Notes under the pieces: generated by a model
Database searches by the model: none
The model's input: only the letters and a program-made list of their open reading frames with translations
Told to the model about the DNA's origin: nothing
Made by a program: the position numbers and the translations under genes
Part shown: one piece after another, positions 1-10,040 of the stretch
How the letters are laid out: every line of letters begins with the position of its first letter
Position numbering within the stretch: position 1 is the first letter of the stretch
Assembly (NCBI RefSeq): GCF_023078275.1
Contig: NC_062975.1
Coordinates: forward strand, 8,035,141-8,099,140
Source: Leguminivora glycinivorella
Taxonomy: Eukaryota; Arthropoda; Insecta; Lepidoptera; Tortricidae
Length of the DNA: 64,000 bases
Direction: 5' to 3'

Positions 1-63
1 AACTTCCTGTGTGGAGCCAATACAGAAGGACGGCAAAGAGAGATAGCTACCGATACAGGCCCA

Positions 64-209
64 GTCGCCGAATGGCATTTCTGCGAAACCGGAACGTCAC
101 AGAAAGGTAGTCTGACTCTGTCACACCAATACGCAAGAGCGATAGAGATAGATAGCTACGAAAGATATATTATCGTGAGCGTTTTGTGAGCGTTTGTGCA
201 TTCGGTTAC
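64..209 (+). mobile_element. CGTAGCCGAATG-type MITE, copy 1
   Basis: This is a short palindromic element bounded by GTCGCCGAATGG on the left and GCATTCGGTTAC on the right, which are inverted versions of each other. The interior holds the family signatures GCCAATACGCAAGAGCGATA (here with CACACC before it) and GTGAGCGTTT. Seven more copies lie in the window. It has no coding capacity. This copy has mutated termini, so it is probably older than the 52 kb copies. Confidence 0.75.
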
Positions 210-352
210 AAACACAGGAACAGGGAACCTAGTCAACGTCACAATCACTTATGCTTCGTAAGCGTATATGAGCGTATCGTAGCTAAGTAATAGCTCTCCC
301 TATCGCTTTTCAGGCAGGCAAGCGTGGTCGCGTGATAAACGATATATACGTA

Positions 353-437
353 CAGTCGAGTTCATAAATTTTTGCACTTTTTCACCTTATTGCAACGTTA
401 CGGTAAAGAAATGTACACATATTTATGAACTCGACTG
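353..437. mobile_element. Short palindromic MITE starting CAGTCGAG (mariner-like termini)
   Basis: An 85-bp stretch begins CAGTCGAGTTCATAAAT and ends ATTTATGAACTCGACTG, an almost perfect inverted repeat. A TA dinucleotide precedes it, and the right flank is TC. Ends beginning CAGT next to TA are typical of Tc1/mariner elements, so a non-autonomous member is the likely identity. It has no ORF. Confidence 0.65.
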
Positions 438-593
438 TCAGTAACCGTCTAGCCGTCCTTTTCTCACTATTTGTAAGTGCGATAAGGACGCACCGATGCG
501 ATAAAGTTTATCGAACTAATGTGCTACGCCCGCGACACAGCCAGACTGCGTTTCAATTAACACGCGCTCACTCGTAACTCTACCTACAGGGTA

Positions 594-750
594 CGTAGCC
601 GAATGGCACAAACGCTCAAGAAACGCTCACGAAACGAAACGCTCGTAGATATATATCTCTATCGCTCGTGCGTATTGGCGCGATAGAGCCAGACTAACTT
701 TCGCGGCGTTTCGTTTTCGTTTCGCGTCGCAGAAATGCCATTCGGCTACG
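594..750 (-). mobile_element. CGTAGCCGAATG-type MITE, copy 2
   Basis: The element starts CGTAGCCGAATGGCA and ends TGCCATTCGGCTACG. Its orientation is opposite to copy 1, with AACGCTCACGAAACG near the left end and TTTCGCGTCGCAGAAATG near the right. Termini are intact. The sequence before it (about 520-593) carries a CAGCCAGACTGCGTTTC piece that also accompanies other copies, so a longer composite may exist. Confidence 0.8.
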
Positions 751-1077
751 GTAGGTCGCCATGAAGCGTCACGATTGTCACTTCGGCTAAACTGGTAGGT
801 CGGTATCGTACCGCTGTTTTATCTTTAGAGCTTTGCTTGACTAAGGGCAAGGGAGGGCACGCGTAGGGGACGCTTGATACGTGACGAGACGCACCTGCGA
901 GCTGCGCCATTACGAGATTGCGCACTACGGGCACATAACAGTTTAATATCAATTTAGTTACGTTGCCGTCACTCTGTATTATTTTTCTCCCAGTGACATA
1001 AGGTAACATTGTTATTTATTTAACGGTTAAAGTGGCAGGCAGCCTCGCGGGATTTTGCAAACAAGATTTAGCAAGAG

Positions 1078-1231
1078 TATATCGTCACTACTTTAAAAAA
1101 AACTTGTATCTTCGTCTGTCAATGAAAAGAAAATTGTAGTAAGTATGTATGGAATACATATAGACTTACTGCGTTTTAACTTTGAGGAGCAGCGTGAGAT
1201 ACAAGATTCTTTTCAAAGTAGTGACGATATA
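1078..1231. mobile_element. MITE with TATATCGTCACTACTTT termini, copy 1
   Basis: A stretch of about 154 bp begins TATATCGTCACTACTTT and ends AAAGTAGTGACGATAT, forming terminal inverted repeats extended inward by CTTGTATCT/AGATACAAG. A second copy with the same interior (TCAATGAAAAGAAAATTGTA) lies at 26031-26173. It is a non-coding DNA transposon of unassigned superfamily. Confidence 0.75.
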
Positions 1232-1285
1232 TGACAGGCAAAACACTGTACAATAACATGAGTAAATACACCGTGTAGTGACAAG

Positions 1286-1496
1286 TTAAGAATTTCACCA
1301 CCCCCTTTTCTCCCGTGGGTAGTAAAAGACGACTGTGGGATGTATGTTCAACCTGTGGCGTAACCGAGAGCCTAGCAAAATATAATTTCGTTTTCGATTC
1401 GTTTTTATTCAACCCCTTGAATTGCAAAGAATTGCACTCCAGTAGTTTCATGTGTTCTGCCTACCCCTTATGGCAATACAGGCGTCAGTGTACGGG
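1286..1496 (+). mobile_element. Retroposon copy (TTTCACCACCCC family), forward
   Basis: The copy runs from GTTAAGAATTTCACCACCCC through CTCCCGTGGGTAGTAAAAGA to TTCATGTGTTCTGCCTACCC and ACAGGCGT. The same ordered blocks appear at 21895, 24890, 29993, 37970, 52985 and 56473. In this orientation better copies end in a (TATG)n tail, as expected for a retroposon. The interior is quite diverged and the tail is missing. I recognise it as a common lepidopteran SINE or LINE 3' end but cannot fix the clade. Confidence 0.65.
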
Positions 1497-1623
1497 CATA
1501 ATTAATATGAGCTAATGCATGAAGTACGGTGATTAGTCCAAGTCGTACTTACTGGATTATAGTTGGAGCGGCTAAGCTTACCCACTGGCGGCCTTGAGTC
1601 TAGCCTTAATTGTACCCCCAAAG

Positions 1624-1668
1624 AGCCATATGCGGCTCGCGGGCCGCGATTGCAGACCCCTGGCTTAA
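1624..1668 (-). mobile_element. hAT-like terminal fragment
   Basis: On the minus strand the sequence reads CCAGGGGTCTGCAATCGCGG followed by GCCGCATATGGCTC. Ends beginning CAGGGGTC near a GGGCCGCATATGGCTC block are typical of a widespread group of hAT transposon ends. No matching second end or 8-bp duplication was found, so this is a solo end or truncated copy. Confidence 0.4.
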
Positions 1669-2064
1669 ACCACGAATCAACGAATGATGTCCAAAGAATA
1701 AGTAACATTGTTTTTTCACTAAGTATGGATTTTATAAACATTTTGTTAGAGTTGTCAGATTCACGCACTGACATTGATATGACAAGTAAAAAAGTCCGAA
1801 ATAAAGAGTTAGAAAAGTGACTAAAGAAAAGATTTGGAGTTCTGAGCAATCTGAATGATGCCACGTGAAATGAAATTACATTTCTTTTTTAATAAACATA
1901 TTTTTTGGGTTTTTGTCATTGTAACAAGTACATAGTGTTAAAACTATTTTCGAGTAAAAGAAAAGTAGAAACATAAGGTTTTTCATGGTCAGATCTATGC
2001 CTATGCGTCTATGCCTATGGTCTATGCATTGTCTATGTGTAAAATTTTGTTTGAATAAGGGCAA

Positions 2065-3689
2065 TTATATTTTGTTAAATTTTATTGATTTAAAAAATCC
2101 CAGTATTGTTGTAAATGATATGTATAATTTTTAATTCACGTAGCATCAGCTATGAATTTATTTTTAATAAACTTGTTAAATTGACAGTGAGATCTAACGT
2201 TCAAAGACAGACTTTAAAAGCGAAGTGCAGTGATTTAATCTAGTGAATCATGAATTTGTGTAGAGAAAAATACTCAATTTAAGTGAAGGTGAGTCACGCC
2301 TACCCAAAATATCTGAAAAGCATCGTGTTTGGTCTACTATCCATCCGTTTAATGTGCACACATTATCCCCGTTCCGGGTACCTAATCTTGTCGACGACAC
2401 AATTCCGAGTGACCGCATATCTGCTAAACGCGTTATGTGTAGTCACCCGCACGAACCAGGTTAAGGGGCTGTTTCTAAATACTCACGTTATGTATACAAC
2501 CGTACAACCGGCGGCGACACTTTTCCTCGTTCATGCATGAAGTGCCACGGCTTAAAAATGCTGACCTGCGTGTCCCACCGTAACCACATAAGCCGAACCC
2601 GTCATTATCCCTCCCTAGGGGACGATTTGTGAATGTACACTTTAGAGAACTCAACGCAGTTCAGTGTGGGTGCCTAATAAGTATGACCCTTTTATTTGGA
2701 TGTTCATTAAAATTGAAATTATTTGAAATTCTTGCCTCGTGCTTATCTGTAAGGCATATTAAGTCTTCCGGCAATAATAGAAAGCTTGTAAATTAATACA
2801 AAAGAGGACGATTGCTCCGAAACCGTTTTTAACACATCTATGTAGTTAAGTAGTAGTAAATTCTGAAGTTGAAATAAAACGTACTGCCCTAACATTAGTT
2901 ATCCTGAAGTAAACGGAATAAATCTGACGAGAAGGTCGGAGGAAACATGGAGGAAGATCCTCTGACAGACGTATTTTATAGGCACTTTACTTTTAATAAA
3001 TGTTGCTATGGTTGAGGCTTCTTCGTCTTTAAAGTGACACTAAAGGAACTAAAATAATCAAACTATATACCTTTATATTATTTCAAAAATGTAGACAAAA
3101 ATAAGATTCATGATGGTTTCAAAGTTAACACCTAAAACTGTATATTTTAAGTAACTTAACAAAAAATGTTGATTATTTTATTCAATAATCCTCTAATCAC
3201 GAATTTTACTGAAAATAAAAATATTCCATTCTAATGGGCTCCTTTAATAAAGAAATATTTTTCTTTGCAGAAGTTCAAAGCTACATTCTTATAAATAAAT
3301 TGTAAAAATCTTTACAAATTTCGAAGAGTTCTCAAAGGATGCTTAGCATACAAGAAAAAAGAGAGCGAATTTTTTGATTACAGTCGAAACAAGGTAAGAT
3401 GTCTTTCCACCTATCTATGTGTTGACTTGGGATGAGGAATTTTCGTACATTGATCAGCCTCTTGCAATTTTTATCGCAAGCGTTAATTGAGCATTATTTG
3501 TCCGTGCTCACGCTCAGTGCATACATTTTCCTTCCGTTTTTGATGGAAATGCACGAACGTGCCAGTGAGTATTGCATTCATTCTCATCTCATTCTACATG
3601 AAGTATTGACATCGACTGAACTATTTAACGAATACCAATGTTTTTGAGGAAAATAGATATCATAATGGAAATAGTAGGCATATTATTAT
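2065..3689. other. Mostly unique sequence with a GC-richer island at 2283-2640
   Basis: Positions 2283-2640 are clearly richer in G and C than the flanks and hold an 85-codon open frame. The predicted protein shows no motif I recognise, and the opposite strand reads like repeat sequence. The rest (2065-2282, 2641-3689) is AT-rich with no recognisable element. Confidence 0.4.
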
Positions 3690-4003
3690 TATACAACCTG
3701 TTTTTATTGAATTCCTTTAACTTTAAGGGAGGGGTCTTTAGATCAAATACAATTAATTTCTCTAAGAAACTAGCGTTTTAACTCTTACGGTTATCGAGTT
3801 ATTAAAAAAATAAAGATAATTACTGAACACGTGAAGATAATTACTGAACACGTGAAGATAATTACTGAACACTAACTTGAATGTATGAAAATGATCTAAC
3901 ATTTTTTTTCCGAATTTAGCTAAAAGTGATATACAGAGTGGTTCCTGATAATGAACCTAGCTACGAGTCGAATTTAACGGAAAACAAAAAAACACCGTGT
4001 ATA
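3690..4003. mobile_element. TATACACC-type MITE, copy 1 (rearranged)
   Basis: The left end is TACAACCTGTTTTTATTG and the right end CACCGTGTATA, a degenerate inverted pair. Internal blocks (AATTAATTTCTCTAAGAAAC, GGTTCCTGATAATGAACCTA) match the fuller copies at 27949 and 56211. This copy lacks much of the interior and instead carries three tandem runs of AAGATAATTACTGAACACGTG at about 3811-3872. It is non-coding. Confidence 0.75.
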
Positions 4004-4757
4004 AGTGCGAAAAATAGAAAATTCTCAATTAGTAACAATGCCAGTTACAGTACGTATAAATAAGAAGTATTTATTTAGTACACAAATGGAGATTGCTTTG
4101 CGTTTGATAGAATTTTATTTGACAACTCCGACTGTGCTATGAAAGTAATTTAAGAGAAACTGTTGGACCAATTTGAAAACATCCAGCGGATAGCCACTTG
4201 AAAAAATCTAAAAAAGCGCGGCGCGCAAAGTTCAGGCAAATCGCAATAATTTATATTTTGTGAATTCAATTAGTGCTTGCCAGAGAGTTCACGATGAGAT
4301 TGAATTAACTTTAAATTTCGATTTATTACAAACAAATTGCATTTATTTTTTTCAATAAAGTATAGTGAAGATCATTTGTTTAGATGAGAGCAGTAAAATA
4401 TTAAACAGATGGAAAACAGAGTTTTCTATGTCATCTCGTCTAGTGCGCTTTATGAGAAAATTTCTCCCCCGATCGCTCCTGCGGTATAGAAGAACCTCTT
4501 TGGCCTTTCCTTCATCTCGTATGATTTATTTAATCGTATGGCATGAAAATAAGCAAATAACAAGTTTAATGCAATAAAATCAGTCAAAAAGAATACTTCT
4601 CTAAAAGCGTCAAGAGGTCAACATTTAGACAATACATCTCGTATGATGGAGTGTGCAGGTATTTAAAAATCTTAGCAGCGCACATGTATCTTCTCCAGAG
4701 TTGCAGGCGTCATAGACCAAGATGATTATTGTATGCTCGTTTGCCACAAACGTGACT
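4004..4757. other. AT-rich stretch, no supported feature
   Basis: Short open frames occur (for example 4365-4577) but their translations lack domain motifs and codon structure. A vague resemblance of 4085-4320 to a decayed transposase N-terminus could not be supported. Confidence 0.4.
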
Positions 4758-4924
4758 AAAAAAAACCGGCCAAGAGCGTGTCGGGCCACGCTCAGTGTAG
4801 GGTTCCGTAGTTTTCCGTATTTTTCTCAAAAACTACTGAACCTATCAAGTTCAAAACAATTTTCCTAGAAAGTCTTTATAAAGTTCTACTTTTGTGATTT
4901 TTTTCATATTTTTTAAACATAGAT

Positions 4925-5087
4925 AAATTATATAAATTTATCAATTTCCGCTACCTTAAGGTTGTCTGGAAGAAATCGCTCTTTAGCGATAAGACCGCCT
5001 GTTGTTTACCTTTGTTCGTGTTTCTTCCTTGTTTTGTATTGTTGTATTTTATCAAGGTGTGCAATAAAGAGTATTGTATTGTATTGT
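4925..5087 (+). mobile_element. LINE 3' tail with (TATTG)n end, inserted in element copy 1
   Basis: The insert contains CTTAAGGTTGTCTGGAAGA, ATCGCTCTTTAGCGATAAGA and GTGCAATAAAGAGTATTG followed by a (TATTG)n tail, the 3' end of a common lepidopteran LINE. ATAGAT occurs directly before (4919-4924) and after (5088-5093) as a target-site duplication. Other copies of the host element read through this point without it. The 5' end is truncated, as usual for LINEs. Confidence 0.8.
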
Positions 5088-5308
5088 ATAGATTCAAAAG
5101 TTAGAAGGGGGGGACGCACTTTTTTTCCTTTAGGAGCGATTATTTCCGAAAATATTAATATTATCAAAAAACGATCTTAGTAAACCCTTATTCATTTTTA
5201 AATACCTATCCAACAATATATCACACGTTGGGGTTGGAATGAAAAAAAATATCAGCCCCCACTTTACATGTATGGGGGTACCCTAATAAAACATTTTTTT
5301 CCATTTTT

Positions 5309-5910
5309 AGGGTTCCGTAGTCAACTAGGAACCCTTATAGTTTCGCCATGTCTGTCTGTCTGTCCGTCCGTCCGTCCGTCCGTCCGTCCGTCCGTCCGTC
5401 CGTCCGTCCGTCCGTCCGTCCGTCCGTCCGTCCGTCCGTCCGCGGATAATCTCAGTAACCGTTAGCACTAGAAAGCTAAAATTTGGTACCAATATGTATA
5501 TCAATCACGCCAACAAAGTGCAAAAATAAAAAAGGGAAAAAAATGTTTTATTAGGGTACCCCCCTTACATGTAAAGTGGGGGCTGATATTTTTTTTTATT
5601 CCAACCCCAACGTGTGATATATTGTTGGATAGGTATTTAAAAATAAATAAGGGTTTACTCAGATCGTTTGTTGATAATATTAATATTTTCGGAAATAATC
5701 GCTCCTAAAGGAAAAAAAAAAGTGCGTCCCCCCTAACTTTTGAACCATATGTTTAAAAAATATGAAAAAAATCACGAAAGTAGAACTTTATAAGGACTTT
5801 CTAGGAAAATTATTTTGAATTTGATAGGTTCAGTAGTTTTTGAGAAAAATACGGAAAACTACGGAACCCCACACTGAGCGTGGCCCGACACGCTCTTGGC
5901 CGGTTTTTTT
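5309..5910 (+). mobile_element. (GTCC)n-bearing element, copy 2, nested inverted inside copy 1
   Basis: This full-length copy starts AGGGTTCCGTAGTCAACTAG, continues through the TGTC/GTCC microsatellite and ends CTCTTGGCCGGTTTTTTT. It sits in a T-run of copy 1, whose sequence resumes right after it. The two copies therefore form a large inverted pair around the insertion. No protein is encoded; the 65-codon frame here is a microsatellite artefact. Confidence 0.85.
5349..5442. repeat. (TGTC)n/(GTCC)n microsatellite
   Basis: About 94 bp of four-base repeats, first TGTC then GTCC, lie inside the nested element. Equivalent tracts are at 5999-6048, 31011-31065 and 59680-59720 in the other copies, so the tract belongs to the element and varies in length between copies. 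Confidence 0.95.
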
Positions 5911-6436
5911 ATTTTTTCACTTTGTTGGCGTGATTGATATACATATTGGTACCAAATTTCAGCTTTCTAGTGCTAAAGGTTACTGAGATTATCCGCGGAC
6001 GGACGGACGGACGGACGGACGGACGGACGGACGGACGGACGGACGGACATACAGACATGGCGAAACTATAAGGGTTCCTAGTTGACTACGGAACCCTAAA
6101 AATGTGCCTCAAAGTGACATTTTATCTGTCGATTAATACTGTGGAACCATTGCCCGATCTCACGTAGCTATAAATCTACCTTTAGTGTTGTAATTGGGAT
6201 CATTTTAAGATCGCGTGCTCAAAGTTACTGAGTCACGGGCGTTTTACCGTATCAGCGAGCCGGTAAGTAATGTAAGTATAGGTTGTGGCTCTGTCATTAC
6301 AATGTGGTAGTTTATGGCAACGTCAACAATAGACTTTTCGACTTAGTTGCTGAGCTATTAAAGTAACATTATGGTGACTTTAATTGTTTGAGGGCGCTTA
6401 GTGCTACTTAGTTGTTTCGATATTTTAAAAACTGTT

Positions 6437-6804
6437 TTAAGATGCTACAGGAGCGAAAATGCAAAAATGGAAAGTAGCACCCATTTAAATTTGGGTATTT
6501 TAGTTAAGTAGATGTGTTATTGACTAGATTTATCGAAAAAAAAATGTCCATTTAGAACAACACAGTTAAAAGATATTGTTACCAATTTTGCATATCAGAC
6601 ATTTTTTTGCGCCACAATGAAAAAGGCCGTTTTTGGACATTTTTCATGAGCAGCGTCTCTAAAAATAAAATTTAAAAAAAAAGGTCCTACACACAAAAAA
6701 AATAATGATCTGTGTTGAAAAAATCATTGCTCTAGCTTCAAAAACTAGGAGGAAACAGTCGAGAACATTTGTATGGAAAATTGATCCCTCCTGTATCGTC
6801 TTAA
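6437..6804 (+). mobile_element. TTAA-flanked MITE (GACGCTACAGGAG family), copy 1
   Basis: The element starts TTAAGATGCTACAGGAG and ends CTCCTGTATCGTCTTAA. The inverted termini lie inside TTAA at both sides, which suggests a TTAA target duplication. The interior block with GGAGGAAACAGTCGAGA repeats in all copies. TTAA duplication is the hallmark of piggyBac-type transposition, but the terminal bases differ from the usual CCCT, so the superfamily is tentative. Confidence 0.8.
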
Positions 6805-7844
6805 GTAAGAACACCGGGCCAATTTAGAATGGACCGGATCGAATTATTTTCCATGTTTTAGACAGTTAATAATATATGGCTGGACACATGTGGCACTCTA
6901 GTTAATAATATAAAATGTAGAAAATATTTCGACTAGTTTTAGGCATCGCAGATAATATAGTGTTGTAAATAGTAAAGTAGGTAGGCAAATATCCGAATTT
7001 AAGAAAGTAAAATATACTATATAAGTACCTCTATATATAAAGAAATCGACAACATGAAATCCGCTTAGATTTTTTTTTAATAAATTATAACTTGTTTAAT
7101 TAAACAATAAATAAGCAAAACTTCCAAAAACACAAAACAGTCAAGAAAGAATGTATGTAAGTAGATATTCTTGGAACATTCATTGAACATGGGCCCGTAT
7201 AAAATATTTATGCAATTTATACCTCCAACAACCAAAAGTTTTCGACCTAAATTTGGGCGAATATTTTATGCATGACGAAAGTTTTAGCGGCAAGGCTGTG
7301 TAATCTAGGTCTAATTCAGGCGGATTCAGATTGTCACAGTGAGACGTCTTTATTCACATAATCCAATGAGATAGCAAAATGGCGGCGTTGGCAAAAAGGA
7401 TTATGTACGTTGGAACTGAATGTAAATTTGCGCTAGTGGGTACATATATATTATTTGAATGTAATTTCCTACTAGTCAAATCAGCTTCTTTTTAAGAACT
7501 GTCAAAACGATTTGCTGATATGGAATTACTAGGTATGAAATACTCGATTCATTTACTTTATATATATATATTTTTTTTTTTTATGAGGAGTGACGATCAC
7601 CGCCGCCCACACCCGTCGATTCGTTTACTTTATATCTTTTATATCTTTCTTTTTCACTTATTAAATAGAAAATATGTAATGTCCATATTTTTCTTCTAAT
7701 TACGTGGTGCTTTATTTCGTGTACTGCATGAAATATTTTATTTTAAGTTCAGGAAACTAGCCTATTTAGTTTTCATTTAGTTACTAGACTGGCACATACA
7801 TTTCCTTTAAATTGTTGGTACCTAATTTAAAAATCGTACGAACC
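6805..7844. other. Mostly unique AT-rich sequence with a small LINE-like fragment
   Basis: Nothing coding is visible. At about 7570-7615 GTGACGATCACCGCCGCCCA resembles the LINE 3' block at 49200-49270, so a short LINE relic is possible there. Confidence 0.4.
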
Positions 7845-8264
7845 TTAAGACGCTACAGGAGCGAAAATGCTAAAATGCAAATGAGGCCCGCTTCCGTTTG
7901 CCATTGGGAAATGGAGGTTCCGCTCTCGACTGTTTTCTCCTTCAAAACTTAATCAATCGTAACGAAATTTGAAATCTGAATAACAATAAAATAATCTGTG
8001 TCGGACCGTTTAGTTTTTTTGGATAATTGTTAACAATTTTGAATACCATACCTTTTTTACGCCATAATCAATAAGGCCGATTTTGGAAATTTTTAATGGG
8101 TTCTAGTCTTTAAAAATAAGAATATAAAAAAATCAAAACGGTCCGACACACATAAAAATAATAATAATCTGTGTTGAAAAACTAATTTCTCAATCTTCAA
8201 AAACCAGGGAGGAAATAGTCGAGAGCGTTTGTATGGACAATTGACCCCTCCTGTATCGTCTTAA
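7845..8264 (+). mobile_element. TTAA-flanked MITE (GACGCTACAGGAG family), copy 2
   Basis: This 420-bp copy starts TTAAGACGCTACAGGAGCG and ends CCTCCTGTATCGTCTTAA. The termini are inverted with one mismatch over 17 bp. It holds the family blocks GTGTCGGACCGTTTAG and CGCCATAATCAATAAGGCCG. It is the most complete copy and would serve as the family reference. Confidence 0.85.
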
Positions 8265-8679
8265 ACTGAGTCTATTCCTCATACGGTTTGAATGCGGGAA
8301 TGCGCACACGTAAAATCTTTATGTAAATTTTGCATGAAACTTCTATCTCCGTTGGTAGTAACTACTTGGTATCCCTGCTTGTTAAATTTGCAGACATTTT
8401 TAAATAGTTTTAAACCATTCTTTATAATCCTATTTGAAGTCGCACCAATTTTTATTAGTAATTGTCTAGGTTTCATTTAAAATAAATGCCTAAATTGTTT
8501 TCTAGTAGGTAGTCAATCATCCATCATCAACATATTATTTAAGAGCCAGGCTCTTGTCTGTGGAGTAAGCACCATTCCGTTCTTTTCTCTGCCGCTTTTT
8601 TAAGGTCCTGTTCTCTCACTTAAAATCCACAGTTTGTAATTTTTGATTGTGCAATAATGTTTAAATAAAGAAATAATAG
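8265..8679. other. No supported feature
   Basis: Overlapping open frames on both strands (8279-8480) carry no recognisable motif and are unlikely to be coding. Confidence 0.4.
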
Positions 8680-8895
8680 TACATTACGACACAAGTGCGT
8701 AAAAAAGGAAGTTCGAAACGAGTGGCGATAAATGAAAACATGACCGAAGGAAGTGTTTTAAATCGACACGAGTTTCGAATTTCCTTTTCGCACGAGGTTT
8801 TTCAGTACAGATGGCCCTCCGAAGTTTCAAAACCCGACATGAACTAAACCACTTCTCGCACTAGTGCGTAAAAAAAACATCTGTACTGAAAAATA
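8680..8895. repeat. Dispersed repeat with GTACATTACGA start, copy 1
   Basis: The copy carries GTACATTACGACACAAGTGCG, a GTTTTAAATCGACACGAGTT-like core, CCTTTTCGCACGAG, then TTCAGTACAGATGGCC and CATCTGTACTGAAAAA. Related copies are at 20634-20875, 26328-26390 and 30281-30540. CAGTACAGATG and CATCTGTACTG form an internal inverted repeat. It is likely a non-coding DNA transposon; the outer ends are not fixed. Confidence 0.6.
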
Positions 8896-9475
8896 ACTTA
8901 ATTTGTTTTTATCATGCAGACACATCTGCGAGCGATATTACATATTTTTATATTAAAGGAAAAATGCACACCTCCGGCAGGAAAAATAACTTACTTAGGC
9001 TCAATAAATATAATGCCATTTTTATAACCACTTCCTGTCCTTTAAACATCGTTATTAAATTTCCCTCTTTATTAAATCGTGCATAATCAGCTTCAACACT
9101 ATAATAAACATAATTGGGTGAAATACCAATTCGGTCGTTCAGTAATCTACCTTATCGAAACTAGCGCGAGTGAAGGAAATGTATAATTTATATGGCACCG
9201 TAATTTGTACGTACACACGTTGGCTTGCGTGACCCGATGACATAATAATTCGTGTGGACTAGGGCGTTTAACCGTGAAAATGGGAGTTCTTTAATTATTA
9301 TGCTTGAAATATCAATTTTCAGAGAAATTAAAAGTAAAACGCATATGTAGGTTTTCACTATATGTCATTGCCTAAAAGGATACGAAGACTAGCTAAGCTA
9401 CTTAATGACAATAGGTAAATCTTTTTTTAGAAAATGTTGTATTGGCGGCAGAGCCAGACTGCGTTTCGATAGGCG
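8896..9475. other. No supported feature
   Basis: AT-rich sequence without repeat structure or coding motifs that I can see. A short GAGCCAGACTGCGTTTCGAT piece at 9450-9469 also occurs beside CGTAGCCGAATG elements. Confidence 0.35.
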
Positions 9476-9478
9476 TTA

Positions 9479-9709
9479 GGCACTGGTCACCTCGAGCTAG
9501 TAAACTATGAACTATCGGCTATAAAAACGAACAAAAGATTATCACTGCCGTGTAAATAAAAGAGACACGGCGATGTTTATATAGTTACTCGCCCAGCGGT
9601 GAGCTATCAATATCGCCGTATCTCTTTTATTTGCTCGGGTGTGCTTATCTTTTGTTCGTTTTTAAAGCCGATAGCTCATAGTTTACTAGCTCGCGGTGGG
9701 ACCAGTGCC
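9479..9709. mobile_element. TTA-flanked palindromic MITE (CACTGGTC family), copy 1
   Basis: The two halves are near-perfect inverted repeats: GGCACTGGTCACCTCGAGC on the left and GCGGTGGGACCAGTGCC on the right, continuing inward through ATCGGCTATAAAAACG. TTA flanks both sides (9476-9478, 9710-9712). A 3-bp TTA/TAA duplication is typical of PIF/Harbinger transposons. The 85-codon frame across the right half is an artefact of the palindrome. Confidence 0.85.
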
Positions 9710-9878
9710 TTAGCGTCAACGTCAACGATTCATTTCAGCTACGCCGGCAGGATTTCGTTTCACCGATTCCGTCGATACATTTTACACAAAAAAATATATA
9801 CGCATTACAATTGGTATCGATTTACCTATCTAACGAACGTTACAAAATTCGTATAAATTATTAGGTGCCTGGTCATTA

Positions 9879-10040
9879 ATAATAGATACCTAGTTTGAAA
9901 TGAACACATTGATGGACAATAGGATGAACAATAATAGATACCTAGTTTGAAATGAACACATTGATGGACAATAGGATGAACAATAATAGATACCTAGTTT
10001 GAAATGAACACATTGATGGACAATAGGACTGAACAATAGG
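9879..10040. repeat. 52-bp tandem repeat, about 3 copies
   Basis: The unit containing AATAGATACCTAGTTTG and GATGGACAATAGGATGAAC begins at 9881, 9933 and 9985, a period of exactly 52 bp, and the copies are nearly identical. The third ends with a variant GGACTGAAC. It indicates recent local slippage or unequal exchange. Confidence 0.95.

Larger units (their letters stand above)
4758..6102 (-). mobile_element. (GTCC)n-bearing element, copy 1, split by two insertions
   Basis: The outer element runs 4758-5308 and resumes at about 5911-6102. It starts AAAAACCGGCCAAGAGCGTG and ends GACTACGGAACCCTAAAAA after a (GGAC)n run at about 5999-6048. Near its start GAGCGTG and CACGCTC form a 7-bp stem with a 6-base loop. 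AGGGTTCCGTAG occurs near one end and CTACGGAACCCT at the other as subterminal inverted repeats. A LINE tail (4925-5087) and an inverted same-family copy (5309-5910) interrupt it. The type resembles the microsatellite-associated elements described in moths; its transposition class is unsure. Confidence 0.8.

Noticed and set aside
4085..4320. Decayed transposase N-terminus
   Set aside because: Weak resemblance only, with several stops and no catalytic motif.
5268..5465. 65-residue frame rich in SVRP repeats
   Set aside because: It is the translation of a (GTCC)n microsatellite inside a mobile element, not a protein gene.
9871..10040. CRISPR-like repeat array
   Set aside because: The 52-bp units are directly adjacent without spacers, in a eukaryotic repeat context; it is an ordinary tandem repeat.
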